NCBI GenBank assembly: GCA_918026815.1
Contig: CAKJVC010000010.1
Span: forward strand, 126,501-190,500
Length of the DNA: 64,000 nucleotides
DNA from: Chalara sp. BL73
Lineage: Eukaryota > Ascomycota > Leotiomycetes > Helotiales
Direction: 5' to 3'
Shown: piece by piece, positions 1-12,939 of the stretch
How the letters are laid out: every line of letters begins with the position of its first letter
Numbering within the stretch: position 1 is the stretch's first letter
The notes under the pieces: generated by a model
Told to the model about the DNA's origin: nothing
The model's database searches: none
The model's input: only the letters and a program-made list of their open reading frames with translations
Program-made: the position numbers and the translations under genes

Positions 1-1201
1 CATACTTCATCCTTCCCTCCCAACAAAAAACAATCTTCCAGGCACAATTATTAGCGATATGTCATGTTGAGATATTCTGCTGAGCTGATTATGGGGGAAT
101 CAGAGCAATTTATCTACATACGAGGGGAAGCCCTTGTAACCGATGACTCATTTCGTTTTGGCATCGGTTCCTCCGTCTGTACGTATATTCAATGATTTGT
201 ATTGCGCAAAATCTTAGCAGCGTATTGTCTCGCTGAATACGCTGCGGGTTTTGTCGGAAGTAGCAGGTATGAAGCTTTGGGCTATCGATATAGGTATAGC
301 TTTAATCGATGGGCATTCATTTCTTTCTGCCAGGAATCGGAATGTGTGCTTATCTGTCTGGGAGGATATCTTTTTACTCCCTCGTTCAGAATTTGATGTA
401 TTCACGGCTACCCAGCTGGAAGTAGAACGGGAGATGCGGTGAAGAGTGAAAGAAAGGCATGGATGCTCGCTTAATTCAGGGGACTAGAGTCGTGTCGGCA
501 TGTTAATTCATGTTTCAGAATAGAAGGCGGAAATCCAATTCCCATCATTAAGATCCGAGTACAAAAGCCCGATTCTTGATTTTCACGGATGCCAAAATAC
601 AACAGTAGCATCAAACCCATACATGGGTCGAGGCCTCGGCAACTCCCTAACCCCCATCACCACTTCCCCTTTGAAACCATCTGTGCAAAATCCATCACGG
701 ACCTCCCTTGACCCATTCAACAATCAAGCATCCAATAAACACCACATCCCCTCGTCCGTCCCACGATTTATTCCCATCTAGATTCAGAAAATGCTCAAAA
801 TCAGTAATCAAATCCACATAACAAGCACGCCAAGCATGATCAACAGCCTCGGCACAGCCTAAAACAGTAAAAACCCAATGACCTCATACCATAAATCCCC
901 CAATCCCCAGGATGATGATGAAGTATGCGGATTCGCGATGCCTCTTCCCACAAATGGATCTTTTACCCGAGCAGGCAGCTGATGAGATGCGTTTTCTTTC
1001 AGCGATGTCATAGCATTTCCTCCCAGCCCTCTTATTAAGTGCGGGTTCCTGAAAATGAACCCCTTTCTTTTTTCTTTGTTTGACCGATTCGCTTTTTATC
1101 TTTGCCATTGGAATTTCTTGCTTCGAGATACTTGCGATCTTTAAGCCTTAGAAAATATAGACGTTGTGTTCTTCACAAGACAGCGGTTTACATTTTAGTG
1201 T
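1..1201. other. intergenic, no gene supported
   Basis: I see no spliced or intact gene here. Short frames exist on both strands, including a 74-codon basic frame at 884-1108 (-), but they show no motif and no neighbouring exon. Confidence 0.5.
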
Positions 1202-1870
1202 ATGAAGAAATCGGATTCAAGTTTACAGTTTCCTCCGTGCGGGTATCAGCTTAGCACTGACCGTATAACCCACAATGGTACCTATATCCTCCTTCCAATC
1301 CCATCCCATCACCAGAACGAAACCATCCAAACTAACTGCCCAAATTCTCAGGCCCCCCTTCACATATTCGCACGCCAATCCGACGGAGGAAGCAGTTCGG
1401 GCAGCTGCATCGGCGGCGGCGCCATCGCGGGGATAGTGATCGGTTCCATCGTGGGAACCTTGCTGATCATCTGGCTGATCTACACGCTGCGCGCCAATCC
1501 GGCAGGATATCATGCTAGAGGGGAGAGTTCTTATGATAACTCGTAAGCCCTTTCTTCGTCTCTTTCCCCTCCTGCATCTTCTTTATTCCGATTCGTTTAT
1601 CAAAGATGGTTGCCGGTTTCATTGTGGCAGCATCGATGCCGTATCCCGGATGTAGTCTCGGACGCGTTTCCTTCGAACAACATATATGTTTCATTTTGGA
1701 TAGAGGTATATGTGCTGACTCCTTTTAAAAGGCGTGATTACCAGAGACGTAGGAGACGACATTCGACGGCGAGCCATGGCAGCAGAGCGCGGACGTACGT
1801 GGGAAGCGACGGGAATACGTATTTTGTGGAGAAGCCGGCACGGGCATATGCTGCTTCATCAAGGGGCTAG
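1202..1870 (+). CDS. small single-pass membrane protein
   Basis: This is a predicted 159-residue protein made of two exons, 1202-1542 and 1732-1870, with a GTAAGC..AAAAG intron of 189 nt. The splice joins in phase 2 and keeps the frame. Residues 62-72 are Ser/Gly-rich, residues 71-96 form one strongly hydrophobic Gly/Ile-rich membrane segment, and the tail is very basic, with a run of arginines straight after the intron. It ends in a Tyr/Gly/Arg-rich segment. A glycine-rich helix followed by a basic juxtamembrane tail suggests a small type I or tail-anchored protein, perhaps at the plasma membrane. No catalytic domain is visible. The true start may lie in an upstream exon, because the first 55 residues look unlike a mature N terminus and contain no signal peptide. 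I do not recognise a named family. Confidence 0.6.
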
Positions 1871-4407
1871 GTAGTGCCATTATGTATCGGCGGCTTTCTA
1901 GCCTTTAGGCAGAGGACGAATTAAATGAAGGATAGAGATGGGAACTAAGAGAGACAAGACTGATTTGGTGTTGGGAGTAGATGGTTGGGCATTGTGTATG
2001 ATTTATGGCGAGATGAGGTCTATACGTAATGAGATAGATAAGTATATAAGTGCATTATTATCGTTTTGCTTGAAAGCCTTCTTTTGAGATTTACTGGAGG
2101 TGTTGTTTTTGAGCTGTGTGGGGCAAGGACGACTTAGAGAAAGTCATTGAGATCTATAGAGACGATGAGAGATGAGACAAGGAATAAGAGGGTATATGAC
2201 GCCTTATTGTTAAATAAGGCGGACGATGAAAGTAAGTGCCTTGAGGAGGATATAGGGAGGAACTTCGAGTGCTAGACTATACGAATGTATAGTCGATCGC
2301 CCAGGAAATATTGTGGGTCTTCAAATATCCTGCATTCTCCCGAATTGGCCTTCGTTTCCCGTTGAACATACCGTCCTCACTGACGGTACATTTCCGCGAA
2401 GCCTGCGATGTCGAATAGGATGATGCTAATGCTGATGACATCAGGGACGACAAGTACAATGTCCATTATTCTTGGTAGCAGCGAGATTGTGGCGTGCACA
2501 GGTGCTTTTTTGTGAATGCGAGGTAAAGGGTAGGCGTCCAACCTGTAATTAGGTATTGTAATAAAGAGTTAATAGTGTTGAATAAAGTATATCTATTTAA
2601 TTGGAAACCTAAATTAAAATCTATTTACAAAATAATAAATAAAAGTAACGGTGCCCCCAAAAGAGATTTACTAAGCAAAAATCAACTAATAAACACAGCT
2701 GTTTACACATTTTTTAAACTATGTACATATAGTTTAAAAATTGGTTTGTATAATTATTAAAAAATTTGTTGCAGGAACAGATTCCATACTTGGGTGAGGA
2801 GGTGGGTGCGCAATCACAGTGCCAACGACGGATATTAACAGAGGAGGCTTGAGAGAAACAGAAAGTGACATGATTCTTGCAGTACCTTGGAGTATTGGGT
2901 TGTTTGCGCACAAAATGCAGTTGCCTATAGCTAATTTTTCGAACACAAATATCCAGCGCTTCTTACTTTGACGTATTTGAACAGTATATAGTGTGTGTCA
3001 GGTATGCATTTCTGCCTGGATCAAAAGTAGTTTAATGTACTGTTCGATCAGCCCAATTTACACGTGAATCCCGCGTCGCATGGAACGGCGCGCCAGTGTG
3101 CTCCACTTCTTGCCTCGAATCTAACAAACCTTCAAATTCTTCTATCAGCAACTATCGTAGCCAAAATGACACTAATAAAAAGAGGGTCCAGAACAAACGT
3201 GATTACGTTAATTGGCAAGGGTAGAAGATCTTACAAGCCAGGACGTATAAACTATCCAGTCATTTAAAGCTGGATATTTAGATCTGGTTACGAAGTTCAA
3301 AAGAAAGACTGAAAGAAAATGTATATCATTCGAGGAGATTGAGGCGAAAGTAGATATGCAAATCGAACAGTTGAGTTACTGAGGGAATAAAGTGAGTATG
3401 AGGTCTATCAGGCTGTGTTGGAATGCATGGATATAGCTCACGCGATCCATCGGATCGCGGGAATTGTGGGTCTTCTATCACCTATATCTACCTGGCAATA
3501 GGCCATAGCTTAGAACAATCAATCAACGAATACCAGAACCACACAAGCAAGAGCGTAGTCACAGCTACTACGCCTTTTGCTACGTGGTAGGTATTCCGAC
3601 AGGCTGAGCTGCGTATATAAGATTTTTGTGCTCGATCAATGTAACCATAATCCAGGCTGCACAGGTTTGATGGAACATGAAGCATATTGGACAGCTGTAT
3701 TGAAGTGCTTCCTCCGTCGTCTCTGAGCGTGCAATGTTTTGGCAAGCCGGGGTCACGGATGTTTCGCCGAGCAGGCTTGGAGACGAAGCATCATGACTTT
3801 ATACTATAATCAGCTCACAAATCTGAAGCTCAATAGAGTGTGGCAGCCTGATGTTTAGGTGCGTTGGTGGCGCGAAATTGCCGAACCTGCATCCGCAAGG
3901 CTATCCAATACAACTACATCAACTGAGCCTTGGAGAAGGAACTTTTTTCTTCAGCTTCGCCGACAACTATTATATCGAAGCTTAGGACATAAATTGGAAC
4001 ATTTCCGTTATTGAAGGTCTATGTTATTTCAATGTCACTGGGATTCGGATCAACCGCGCTATCATACATGTAACAGCCTCACATTTCACACTGCAGAATA
4101 ATCTGGATGTCATGCGTATACTATTGTTTTGTTGTCTCTAATTGTAAAAAACCCAAAAGTTGAAGACCGTATTTTGACGTGTTACTGAGTCTGAATGAGC
4201 GTTATTGGTTCTGACAACGGCCCATATATGTTGTGTGACATTTCGTCGGCGTAGGATGTATTTTCCTGATTGGAGGGAGAGCAGCTGCGCCACCAAGGCA
4301 GCTTCAGGCTTCAGTACCTGCTGCGCCATGCTCGATAGCTTGACGATATATCAACATTGCTATCTTCCACAAGATCTTTCACCCATCCGCATAACATCAA
4401 AGTAGAG
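1871..4407. other. long intergenic spacer with AT-rich island
   Basis: No intact gene is supported. An AT-rich island spans about 2550-2780 and holds a 12-bp inverted repeat. A frame around 3260-3380 gives a short charged, protein-like stretch with many stops nearby, which could be a gene relic that I cannot place. The last 300 bases precede the NACHT gene and should hold its promoter. Confidence 0.5.
2711..2740. repeat. perfect 12-bp inverted repeat in AT-rich island
   Basis: The arms at 2711-2722 (TTTTTAAACTAT) and 2729-2740 (ATAGTTTAAAAA) are perfectly complementary around the 6-nt spacer GTACAT. It can form a cruciform or hairpin. It may be chance in AT-rich DNA or the end of a decayed element. 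Confidence 0.6.
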
Positions 4408-7400
4408 ATGGCGGAGGTCATTGGTATCGCTGGCAGTATTGCTGGACTGGTCGCACTTGCGGACATTGTGGTCAGGAAAGGTTATAAATATCTCAAGGAG
4501 GTCAAAAACGCCGAGGCTACGCTGAAATCTATCATCCGCGAAGTCAATAATCTCTCTGGCGTTCTTCACAGTTTGAACAACGTTGCTACAGTGATAGCAG
4601 CTGAAGCAGCGCAAGAAAGCAGTTCAATACAAATATACTCAGTACAGCGGTGCTTTGAGACGTTGAATTCGGCTTTAGCGATCCTTAATAATGAACTACC
4701 ATCAATGCCGTCTTCGAAATCCAGCTCGCTTAGGTGGCCAAAAAAGAGCGCCAATTTGAAGGACATCCTCGCAGATATTCAAAGACATAAAACGACAATG
4801 AGCTTAGCGATGAACGCTACTGAAATGTATGTCCTGACTGTCCCGAATCTGCTCATAAAATTAAGCCGACTAATAGGTCCACATTATCTGAATTACTATC
4901 AGGCCAGAAGAAAATTCAAGGGAGTCTTCGCAACATAGAGGTAGACTATTTGGAACGTCACAAAAATTCAATAGGTATGTTTCTTGCACAGCAGGTGTTG
5001 CTTGCCTCGTTGCTCTTTCTAACTCAAAACAGATGAAACGAAACAGAAAATGCTGAGCTGGCTGGGAAGTATTAACGCAAGGAAATGGCAAGACACTAAT
5101 ATCAATTTGCGCAAGGAGGGGACTGGTATATGGTTCACCGATGGCCCTGAGCTCAAACAATGGCAGACAGAGCCGAATTCTCAGCTTTGGGTGCACGGTA
5201 TCCGTAAGTTCCCAATCAGGCCAGAAACATAACTCACCACTAACAATCCAAAATTGCAGCAGGAGCAGGAAAAACCATTTTGATGTATGTATAAAAACCA
5301 TACCCTTGTTATATAGTAAACTAATATAGCAAAGGGCATCTGTTATTCAAGAACTAAGAAGGTCTGTTGATGAAACAATTGGTGAGAACCAGAGGCTTAA
5401 TCTTACAGTAATCAAGAAGGAAAGCTGACATATGAATAGCCTTGGCATATTTCTATTGCGATTATAAGGACACAGCCACACATGACCCAGTCGCTATTCT
5501 GGGCTCCTTAGCAAGACAACTGATTGTTCAGAATCAGAATGCTTTAGACGATTTGGAAGCATTTTACAACAACCATATCACTGCAGAACGTTTTACCTCG
5601 CAGCTGAAAGCAGCAGAAGTACGAGAGCTTATTAGTCATATCTTATCCTATTTCAAAACTACAATGATGGTAGTCGACGGCTTGGATGAAGTTGCGATCA
5701 ACCGAGCAGATGTAGCCAGACTTCTTTGTGATCTCAACCACTCAAACAATTCAATCAAATGCTTGTTTGCAAGTCGAAACGAGGTTGATCTCAGGTATGC
5801 TTTTGAGGGCTATATCGAGGTTTCAATCGCTGCGAGGAGCTCAGATTTGCAGATCTATGTTCTTGCCGAGATTACAGAGAGAACGAATAAGAAAAGATTG
5901 AGAATCCAAGATCCTGAATTGATGGAGCATATCCTTGATGTTCTAGTGCATGGGGCAGAGGGAATGTAAGTCTGCACGCTTGCATTTTGAGTTCTCTTGA
6001 GCCTCTCTAACTACTGTGAGTAGGTTCCGTTGGGTCGCTTGCCAAATAGACTACCTATGCGAATGTTCTACCGATAATGATCGACGAAATGCTTTAAAGA
6101 AGTTGCCACTTGACCTTCCTTCCTTTTACGAAAGAATCTTGGAGAGACTCAATCGAACCACCGTAGAAAATCAGAACCTAGTTGTTGCGGCGCTTTACTG
6201 GATTGTTTATGCTATAGGTGATTTGACAACTTCTCAGCTTCTACAAGCTCTGGCATGTAACGATAGTCATGGGAACTTTTCTTCAGGTTCTATGACTACA
6301 ATAGATCAATTACTACATTGGAGTAGTAGTCTTGTTCGCCAGTCAGCCGATCAGGGGCGCCTGGAAATTGCTCATTTTACTGTTAAGGAGTTCTTAAGGG
6401 GGGTTGAAAAGCCATCTTTGCTAAAATATCGACTTTGCGAAGATCAGTCTATCCTTACCAAGCATTGTATAAATTTCCTTAGCAGTCGCACGTTCAATCA
6501 GAAACCTGTGATAGAGTTCGTGGATATCGAAAGTCCTGCTTTTTTAGACAGGTGGGTTTCTTTTGGGAATGATTTCCCATTTGTTACGTATGCGGCTAGA
6601 TGGTGGTATTCACATGCGTCTAACAGTACCTGGGAGATTGTTGAAGCTTCAGTTCATAATTTGCTTACGCGATGTGGCTGCTGTCTTTGGACATATTTCT
6701 GGGTGCTCCACAACAAATGTAGCTGTGATAACACCTCCATAAGCTCCTTTTTCGGTGAGAGAGCACCCGAACCTCTCCACTGGGCACTCTGTTTATCTTT
6801 ATACAAATCGTGCACCAGTTTGCTAGGTCAAAAGACAGATATAACCAGAGGAGCACATTTGGCACACCTTTAGAGTGTCTGTTGCTGACATCTGCGGCTC
6901 CCGATTGCTATGCATGCAGGAAATATGACGCAGAATTATCTTCCGAATATTATCCGGATATAGATGGACTCACGTCTATACTCATTACATTGTTGGATGC
7001 TGGTGCAGACATAAATTCTAGGGAACGTGATGTAGTAGAGGATCTAAGTGCTTTAGATATAGTGATTTTAAAAGAACGGTTCTCGACGATAAGTCGAGGA
7101 TTGTGTGTTATGCTCAAGAGCCAGAGCATCAGGATCTCAAAAAGCCAAATCCAACAACTAAGAGAACCTCTAGAAGAGGCCATAGCTGAGGATGGGATCC
7201 CAGAGACTGCTGAGAGCGGTGACTTCATTCCGAATCAGCTTATAGCAAGCGTGGTAAACTCCCGAGGACGAGCCCTGGAATCTGGAGCATGTCAAGAATT
7301 CCTCAAATATGACATTTTACTATATGCCTTAGAGGTACCACTAAGTTTGCTTCCAGTACCGTTCAATAGCATACAGACAGAGCTTTGCGTGGGATCGCAA

Positions 7401-10334
7401 TGGAAAGAGCTCAGTGCAGTATTAGGAACCGATTCTCTAACCACAGACACGAACCTGATCACTATACTTTGCACCGCTATCCTAAAGCTGTCCGATGATA
7501 TGATATCTTACGTGTCTTTCATGGAACAGATGTTGGTCCACTTTATAGAATGGGAATCCGCCGAAAATGTTGTTGTCTTCCTCAATTGTATGGATGAGGG
7601 GCCACCCTTGTCCACCTATGAAGACTCCAGCGGGGAGAAAGTAGTCTCAAGATGCTTACGTATTATTCTTCGACGAGCCCAGTTTGAAACAATTGAAGAA
7701 ACACAGAGGATCATGGATATTGCCGAGCTTATGGTGCTGCGCGGGGCGGATATACTGAGTACTGATGAAGAAGGGAATACGCTTCTGTTACTCGCAATAG
7801 AAGGATTTGGAGCTAAAGAATTTGAGAGATACTGGAAGTGTGCCTATTGTGGAAGCGATTGGGATACTGTAGAAACTCTAGAGAAAGCCACCAATCTACT
7901 ACAGGAAGGCTCTTCATCGGACAGCATTTCAAACATATTAATTGTGGTTGGAAAAGTGCTAGATATGGAACCTGGATTAGTTGACATGGTGGTGCGAGCG
8001 TTCCTCCCACAAACCAATAGGCTTTATCTGGAGTCTCTTCTCGAATATGCAAAGTCCGGAACACTGGATTGTGAGATAGGCCATAGTGATATCGACGATG
8101 ACGGCGATGATGGCGATAGCGACGATGACAAAGATAGCAACGGTGATGACAATGGTACAAACAGCAAGGATTTTGATGAGAATATGAGTGACACAGATAA
8201 GGAATACCCCTTCTCCTGGAGCTTGTCAATTTTGACCGCCATGATATGTGCAGCTGCAAAATCAAGCGATTGGGATACATTTAGCTTGGTCCTAGACTAC
8301 ACTGGTCCACTAGCTGGTCACAATTCCGCAGGAATGACAGCACTACATGTTCTAGCAGAGCTACAAGACGAATTGTCTCTGGCAAAGTTGAATGCTATCC
8401 TTGATACGCAAAATCCGTTAGATATTTGTGACGCCCGGGACCAGCATAATTTCACCCCTCTCATGGGAGCTGTACATCATGGGAATATAGAGGCGGTCAA
8501 GCGACTATTGAATGCAGGGGCTGATAGTACTATGACAGAAGATCATGGCTACAATGCATTGCATATCGCTGCCTTCCAGGGGCAAGAAGCATGTGCTGCA
8601 CAGCTCCTATTCTACTGTGCTGACCTAAGAAGCGTTTCTAAGTATGGATCTACGCCTTTGCTTTCAAGTGCCTATGCTAGACAGTGGAATATGGTCCGTT
8701 ATTTTTTACGACGAAGCGATGTAGATCCGACTATCACTGATTTCCAAGGCATATCACTGTTTCATTACCTCTCACAAATTGGAGGTGAAGAGATCTCAGA
8801 GACTTTGATCAAGCAGCGGCCTGACCTCAATCTTGATCTCCGAGATGATAGAGGAATTACGCCTCTTCTTGTAGCTATACAACATGACAACATGAAAGCT
8901 GGTGAGCTCCTTATCAACCACGGTGTGGCAATGAGTCATAAATGTCCCGCTCAGTGTTTAGTACTGCTAAGCCCTATAACAAAAGAACAGAGGCTTTTAG
9001 GGTATGAGCTCGATTGGCTAGCAAGGAATACAATCTATGCAGGGTCAATGGTCATCGGTAACGCAACAGCGCTCCACTTAGCAACAAGTCTTGGACACAT
9101 TAATATGCTGCTTTTCATCCTTGAGCATAGTCTTGTAGATGTCAATTCATGTGCCGCAGACGGTGTTACGCCTCTTCATGTATCGATCATGGAAGATCTT
9201 GGGGTGTGTTTTGATATCTTGCTGAATTTTGGAGCAGATGTCAATCTCAGGACGACAAGTTCAGGCGTAGACTCTCTACAGCTTGCCGAACATTATGATC
9301 GCCCCTATATGCTAGAAATCTTGCGCGGGAAAAGGTACAACTTGTCTCAGATGGAATACAGCGAGCACAAGTTGCGAAGGAAGAATCTCCTTGACGATCT
9401 TGGCAATTTTACAGAGGGCCGGCTCACTACAGCAGAGGAGGAGACGCAAGATAGAGATTCTGATTTAACCACACCGGCGAGTTTGCCGATCGAAAGACGG
9501 CAACGTGAAATCGTCCCTGCGGAACGCTCTGCCACTCCAGGAGACCGAACAATATACTTGAGCATCTCAAATTTGTTAAATGAACCACTTGGTTACGATT
9601 ACGTTCCAGTAGATACACATACAATTTCTGAGGAGCCAGCCGAAACGATCTTTTCGCAACACGACGAAAAGATGGATCAAGACTCAGCTATCAGCACAAG
9701 TCTACCACTTCGTGAACGAAATTCTGAGATCATCCCTATGCATTCATCCGCCCTTATAAACGAGTCAACCGCAGAGATTCCAATACACCGGACAATGGTA
9801 TACAGGCTTCAGCCAGTGGATACGGAAGAAGCCAACAAGGTCCTGGACTCGCTAGAATCTCGTGCTGCAAACGAGGAGCAGACTCGCGAGCACTATGTTG
9901 AAACGTCCGTAGACATGGCACGCAACAAGCAAAGCCACGAGGATTACCAAATTGAAACAAATGCAGAAAACAAAGCTGAGACATGCCCCAGGCAAACAGA
10001 TGAAAACAGGCACGCTGAATCACTCACAAAAGACACACCTGGCAAGCCAGGCCACGGCTACCAACCTGCGCCAGCTATGCGACTCCCAAGCAGATCTTCA
10101 CCCTCACCCGCATACATGATCTGGACTCCGGCCCCGCCCCCGAACCAGGATTCCTCTTCCCCAAACCCCGTCCCCGATCCGACCCCCGATCCAGATCCCA
10201 ACCCGTGCCCAAACCCAAACCCAAACCCAAACCCACTCATCCCTCCCCTGCAAAAAACCACACAAGCGCTGCCTTTCGTCGTCGTGAGCCAGGAGGGCGA
10301 GCCGGTCTTAAGGGGGGTGATGAAAGGGAGCTGA
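4408..10334 (+). CDS. NLR-like NACHT-ankyrin protein, frame broken once near 6845
   Basis: This is a fungal STAND/NLR-type receptor of about 1,865 residues. Exons are 4408-4826, 4877-4974, 5033-5203, 5260-5284, 5335-5381, 5440-5965 and 6024-10334. The first ~130 residues are the helical N-terminal domain common to fungal NACHT proteins. The Walker A motif GIPGAGKT (about residues 226-233) is rebuilt across the exon 3/4 splice, which confirms the model. The Walker B motif VVDGLDE lies near residue 330. The C-terminal half has ankyrin repeats (about 1240-1330 and 1437-1504), an Asp-rich linker (about 1117-1148) and a Pro/Asn tail (about 1797-1836). Such proteins act as non-self sensors: ankyrin repeats bind ligand, NACHT oligomerises and the N-terminal domain signals. 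Near 6843-6849 the frame shifts by one base (6024-6873 frame to 6810-10334 frame) and no plausible intron bridges it, so this allele may be null, or the base is a sequencing error. Confidence 0.85.
10208..10235 (+). repeat. CCCAAA hexamer repeat inside the NACHT-ANK gene
   Basis: Nearly five tandem CCCAAA units encode the alternating Asn-Pro run at the C terminus of the NACHT-ankyrin protein. Hexamer slippage keeps the frame, so tail length could vary between strains. Confidence 0.85.
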
Positions 10335-10983
10335 AGCCGGGACTACGAACGTATATGCGGTGCTGCTGTAAGGAGGTGCCGACGGGGTGATTGTTCATGA
10401 ATGGGCGGGAGAGAGGGCGAAGGTAAGACGTGTGTATTTTGGGTTGCTATTACGCGACAAGGACAACACCCACCCAACGATTTATTGTTATTTTTCGTAT
10501 CCCCCCTTTTCAGGGGGAAGATCCGGATTTAGGTTTTTTCGAGCTGGGAAAAGGATAGGCTGGCCCAATACCCGCATAAGCATTTTGCGCGAGGGGAGGC
10601 GCAAAGCGTGGGGCGCGCGCGGAGAATGGGAAAGATGGAGAAAGGTTGTTCATGTCTTGTGAGGCTCCTGTTGTGGGGATTTCGCTCGTCGAATTTCGTT
10701 TAGATTCCATCACAACGCCAGCGAATGCATATTCCTTTTTTTTCCATTCCACCTTCCTTCACAAGGACAAAGGTATTTCTTTCTCTGTTTCCTCCTTGCA
10801 AGGCACAGTTCAATTGTGTAGAGGAGAGATCACATGGTTGTAGGAAATTTGACTTGAAGTGAGTATTTCTTCAATGCATTATGTGCGACAGACAATCATT
10901 ATATATGTCGCGCAAATCAAGCGCAATCCAGGTACTTCGCAGAGCCCCGCCTAACGACCACTATTTGTACAGTTTGACCGAAT
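10335..10983. other. convergent 3' intergenic region
   Basis: This spacer separates the 3' ends of the NACHT-ankyrin gene (+) and the phosphate transporter gene (-). I see no gene in it. Both terminators should lie here. Confidence 0.6.
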
Positions 10984-12939
10984 CTAAACATTCTTCTCGC
11001 TGCCGCTCGCGACAACTCCATCATCCGAGCCATTCTTGTATCCTTTACCATCGGCACCATGGCCAGCTGATACCGGATCGTAGTTCGGAGTTCCGGGAAC
11101 TTCGCCGGCGAGCTCCTCCAACGTCTTCCTCTTCGTCTCGGGAATGAGGAAAGTCGTCAATAAGCCGCAGAGCATGAAAAGAGCAAATATTTGCATGATG
11201 TGCTTGAGCCATGGGCTTGCTGCCCGGCCTGTCGCGCCTTTAACCGCACCCCTCGTCCGCAATGGGCCAAAGACGCACTGTGCAATAATAGCGCCGACCT
11301 TTCCTGAGGCAGCAGAGAAACCGTGGGATGATGAACGGTAGCGGGTGGGGAAACACTCTCCAGGGACGATGAAAGTGGTAGAGTTGGGACCAAAATTGAA
11401 AAAGAACTGCGCGAGAACGTAAAGTGCGAGGAGAGCATGGCCGGAGAGGTGGTCGTATGCGAAACCAATAACGATGAATAGAATGACAAGCATGGTGAAG
11501 CCCATGAACTGAATGGTTTTACGGCCGAAAGTGTCGATTGTGGCAACGGAAACCCAATATCCTGGAATAGCACCGGCGCAGGAGAGGATGATGTTGCCGA
11601 CTGCCGTGCGGTAGAAGATATGGTACATGTTGGAGCCGCCCGAGAAGCCAATTGCAGATAAAATAATTGAGTTATTAAGACCAAGGCCTAACTGTATTAG
11701 TTTAACTTAGTACCAGAAAGTGAGGAAAGGCGGAGTTACCATAGTAAGCAACGTCCAAGAAAAACCATGAGCCTGCTGTACCAAGGAGAACTTTGCCAAA
11801 GCGCCATTGAGAGTAATGGTGGACGAAATCCTTGAAAGAAGCCTTGGGAACTTGGAGGGTTTCGCTTGCTTGAATCTTGGTGGCCACGCGGGTGATCTCG
11901 TCTGGGTTGCCGTGAGACTTTCCTTCGAGGTAGGCTTTGGAATCTAAACCAGCTTGCTCAACATCACGGGCAATATCGAAGGTGTAACGGGGAGTCTCTG
12001 GGATGGTGAGACGGTAGTACAGAGCGATACAGCCTGGGACGGCACCGAATCCGCTGTTTAAGGTTAGTTAAGCGCTGTCACGGTTTCGTAGACTACTTAC
12101 ATAACAACACGCCACATTTTGTCGACGGCAAGTTGGCAAACACCAGTGCATGTGGAGGCCTTAGTCGCGGTCTCAAGAGACTCCTTGAAGCCAGCCGTGA
12201 CAATCAAAGCAATGATAGCCGCGGTCAGCTGTCCGATGCCTTGCATGGCGAAGACGGCGTTCATCATTGCGCCTCTCCATTTTGTCGTGGCAAACTCGGA
12301 GGTAATGACACTGGATAATGGATAATCACCACCAATTCCAATACCCTTTCTCTGTTAGCATCACTCGCTGGAGGAAACGGCTCGTTCGACTCACCATGAG
12401 CACACGCCAGAAGATGATGAGACCTGTGATCGATATAGCGTGAGACGGTGAAGAGAGAGCTTGGGCAAGAGTTGCGAAGATGATGATGATCAACTCGAGA
12501 CCATACATCTTCTTCCGCCCAACCACATCAGCGAGGTATCCGAAACCCAGCTGACCGAGAACGGTACCTCCAGATGTTGAGACCTTGATGGCGGTGTCTG
12601 AGTTGACCGGGATTGTTCCTTTGGATTTTGAGTCTTGAAAGAAGGAAATCCCCAACATGGCGGTGACCAAGTTGATGGCGAAGATCTGATATCTTGTTAG
12701 AATTGACAGGTGAAGAGGCGGCCAGTTTGAGAGCTCACGTCATAAGAGTCCGTAAAGAAACCAATACCGGCAACCACGCAAGCCCGGACGTGGTACCATC
12801 CAAAGGGTGCCTTGTCAATTTCGGCGAGAGCTAGCCGACGCCGCTCATTTGAGTCTTGGATATGAGCAAAGTCATTGTGGAAGTTGTGGAAGGCGGCATT
12901 TCCACCGGAAGTCTTGGTCACGGCAGCTGGAGCAGCCAT
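10984..12939 (-). CDS. PHO84: high-affinity phosphate:H+ symporter (PHO84 family)
   Basis: This is a 12-helix MFS transporter of the plasma membrane that imports inorganic phosphate with protons. Exons read from the right are 12739-12939, 12395-12685, 12101-12345, 11740-12053 and 10984-11687, giving 584 residues, the usual length for the family. Family signatures are visible: GIGGDYPLSS and FATTKWRGAMM after intron 2, the central hydrophilic loop, the YGLGLNNS segment rebuilt across intron 4, and FNFGPNSTTFIVPGECFPTRYR near the C terminus (shown here in parts). All four introns are 47-53 nt and phases agree, with a TGCTAAC branch site in intron 2. The ATG at 12939 is chosen because the frame upstream has only a TTG. 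In yeast and Neurospora this gene is induced by phosphate starvation through Pho4/NUC-1. It appears intact. Confidence 0.95.

Noticed and set aside
884..1108. 74-codon basic minus-strand frame
   Set aside because: No domain, no splice partners, no conservation evidence available.
6827..6848. 22-nt GT..AG 'mini-intron' at the NACHT-ANK frame break
   Set aside because: Far below the smallest intron seen here (41 nt), and removing it gives the wrong phase.
7813..8280. 155-codon minus-strand frame rich in His/Arg/Tyr
   Set aside because: It is the antisense shadow of the Asp-rich linker of the NACHT-ANK gene.
10208..10235. CCCAAA array as a telomere-like repeat
   Set aside because: It lies inside an open coding frame and encodes Asn-Pro repeats; fungal telomeres are CCCTAA.
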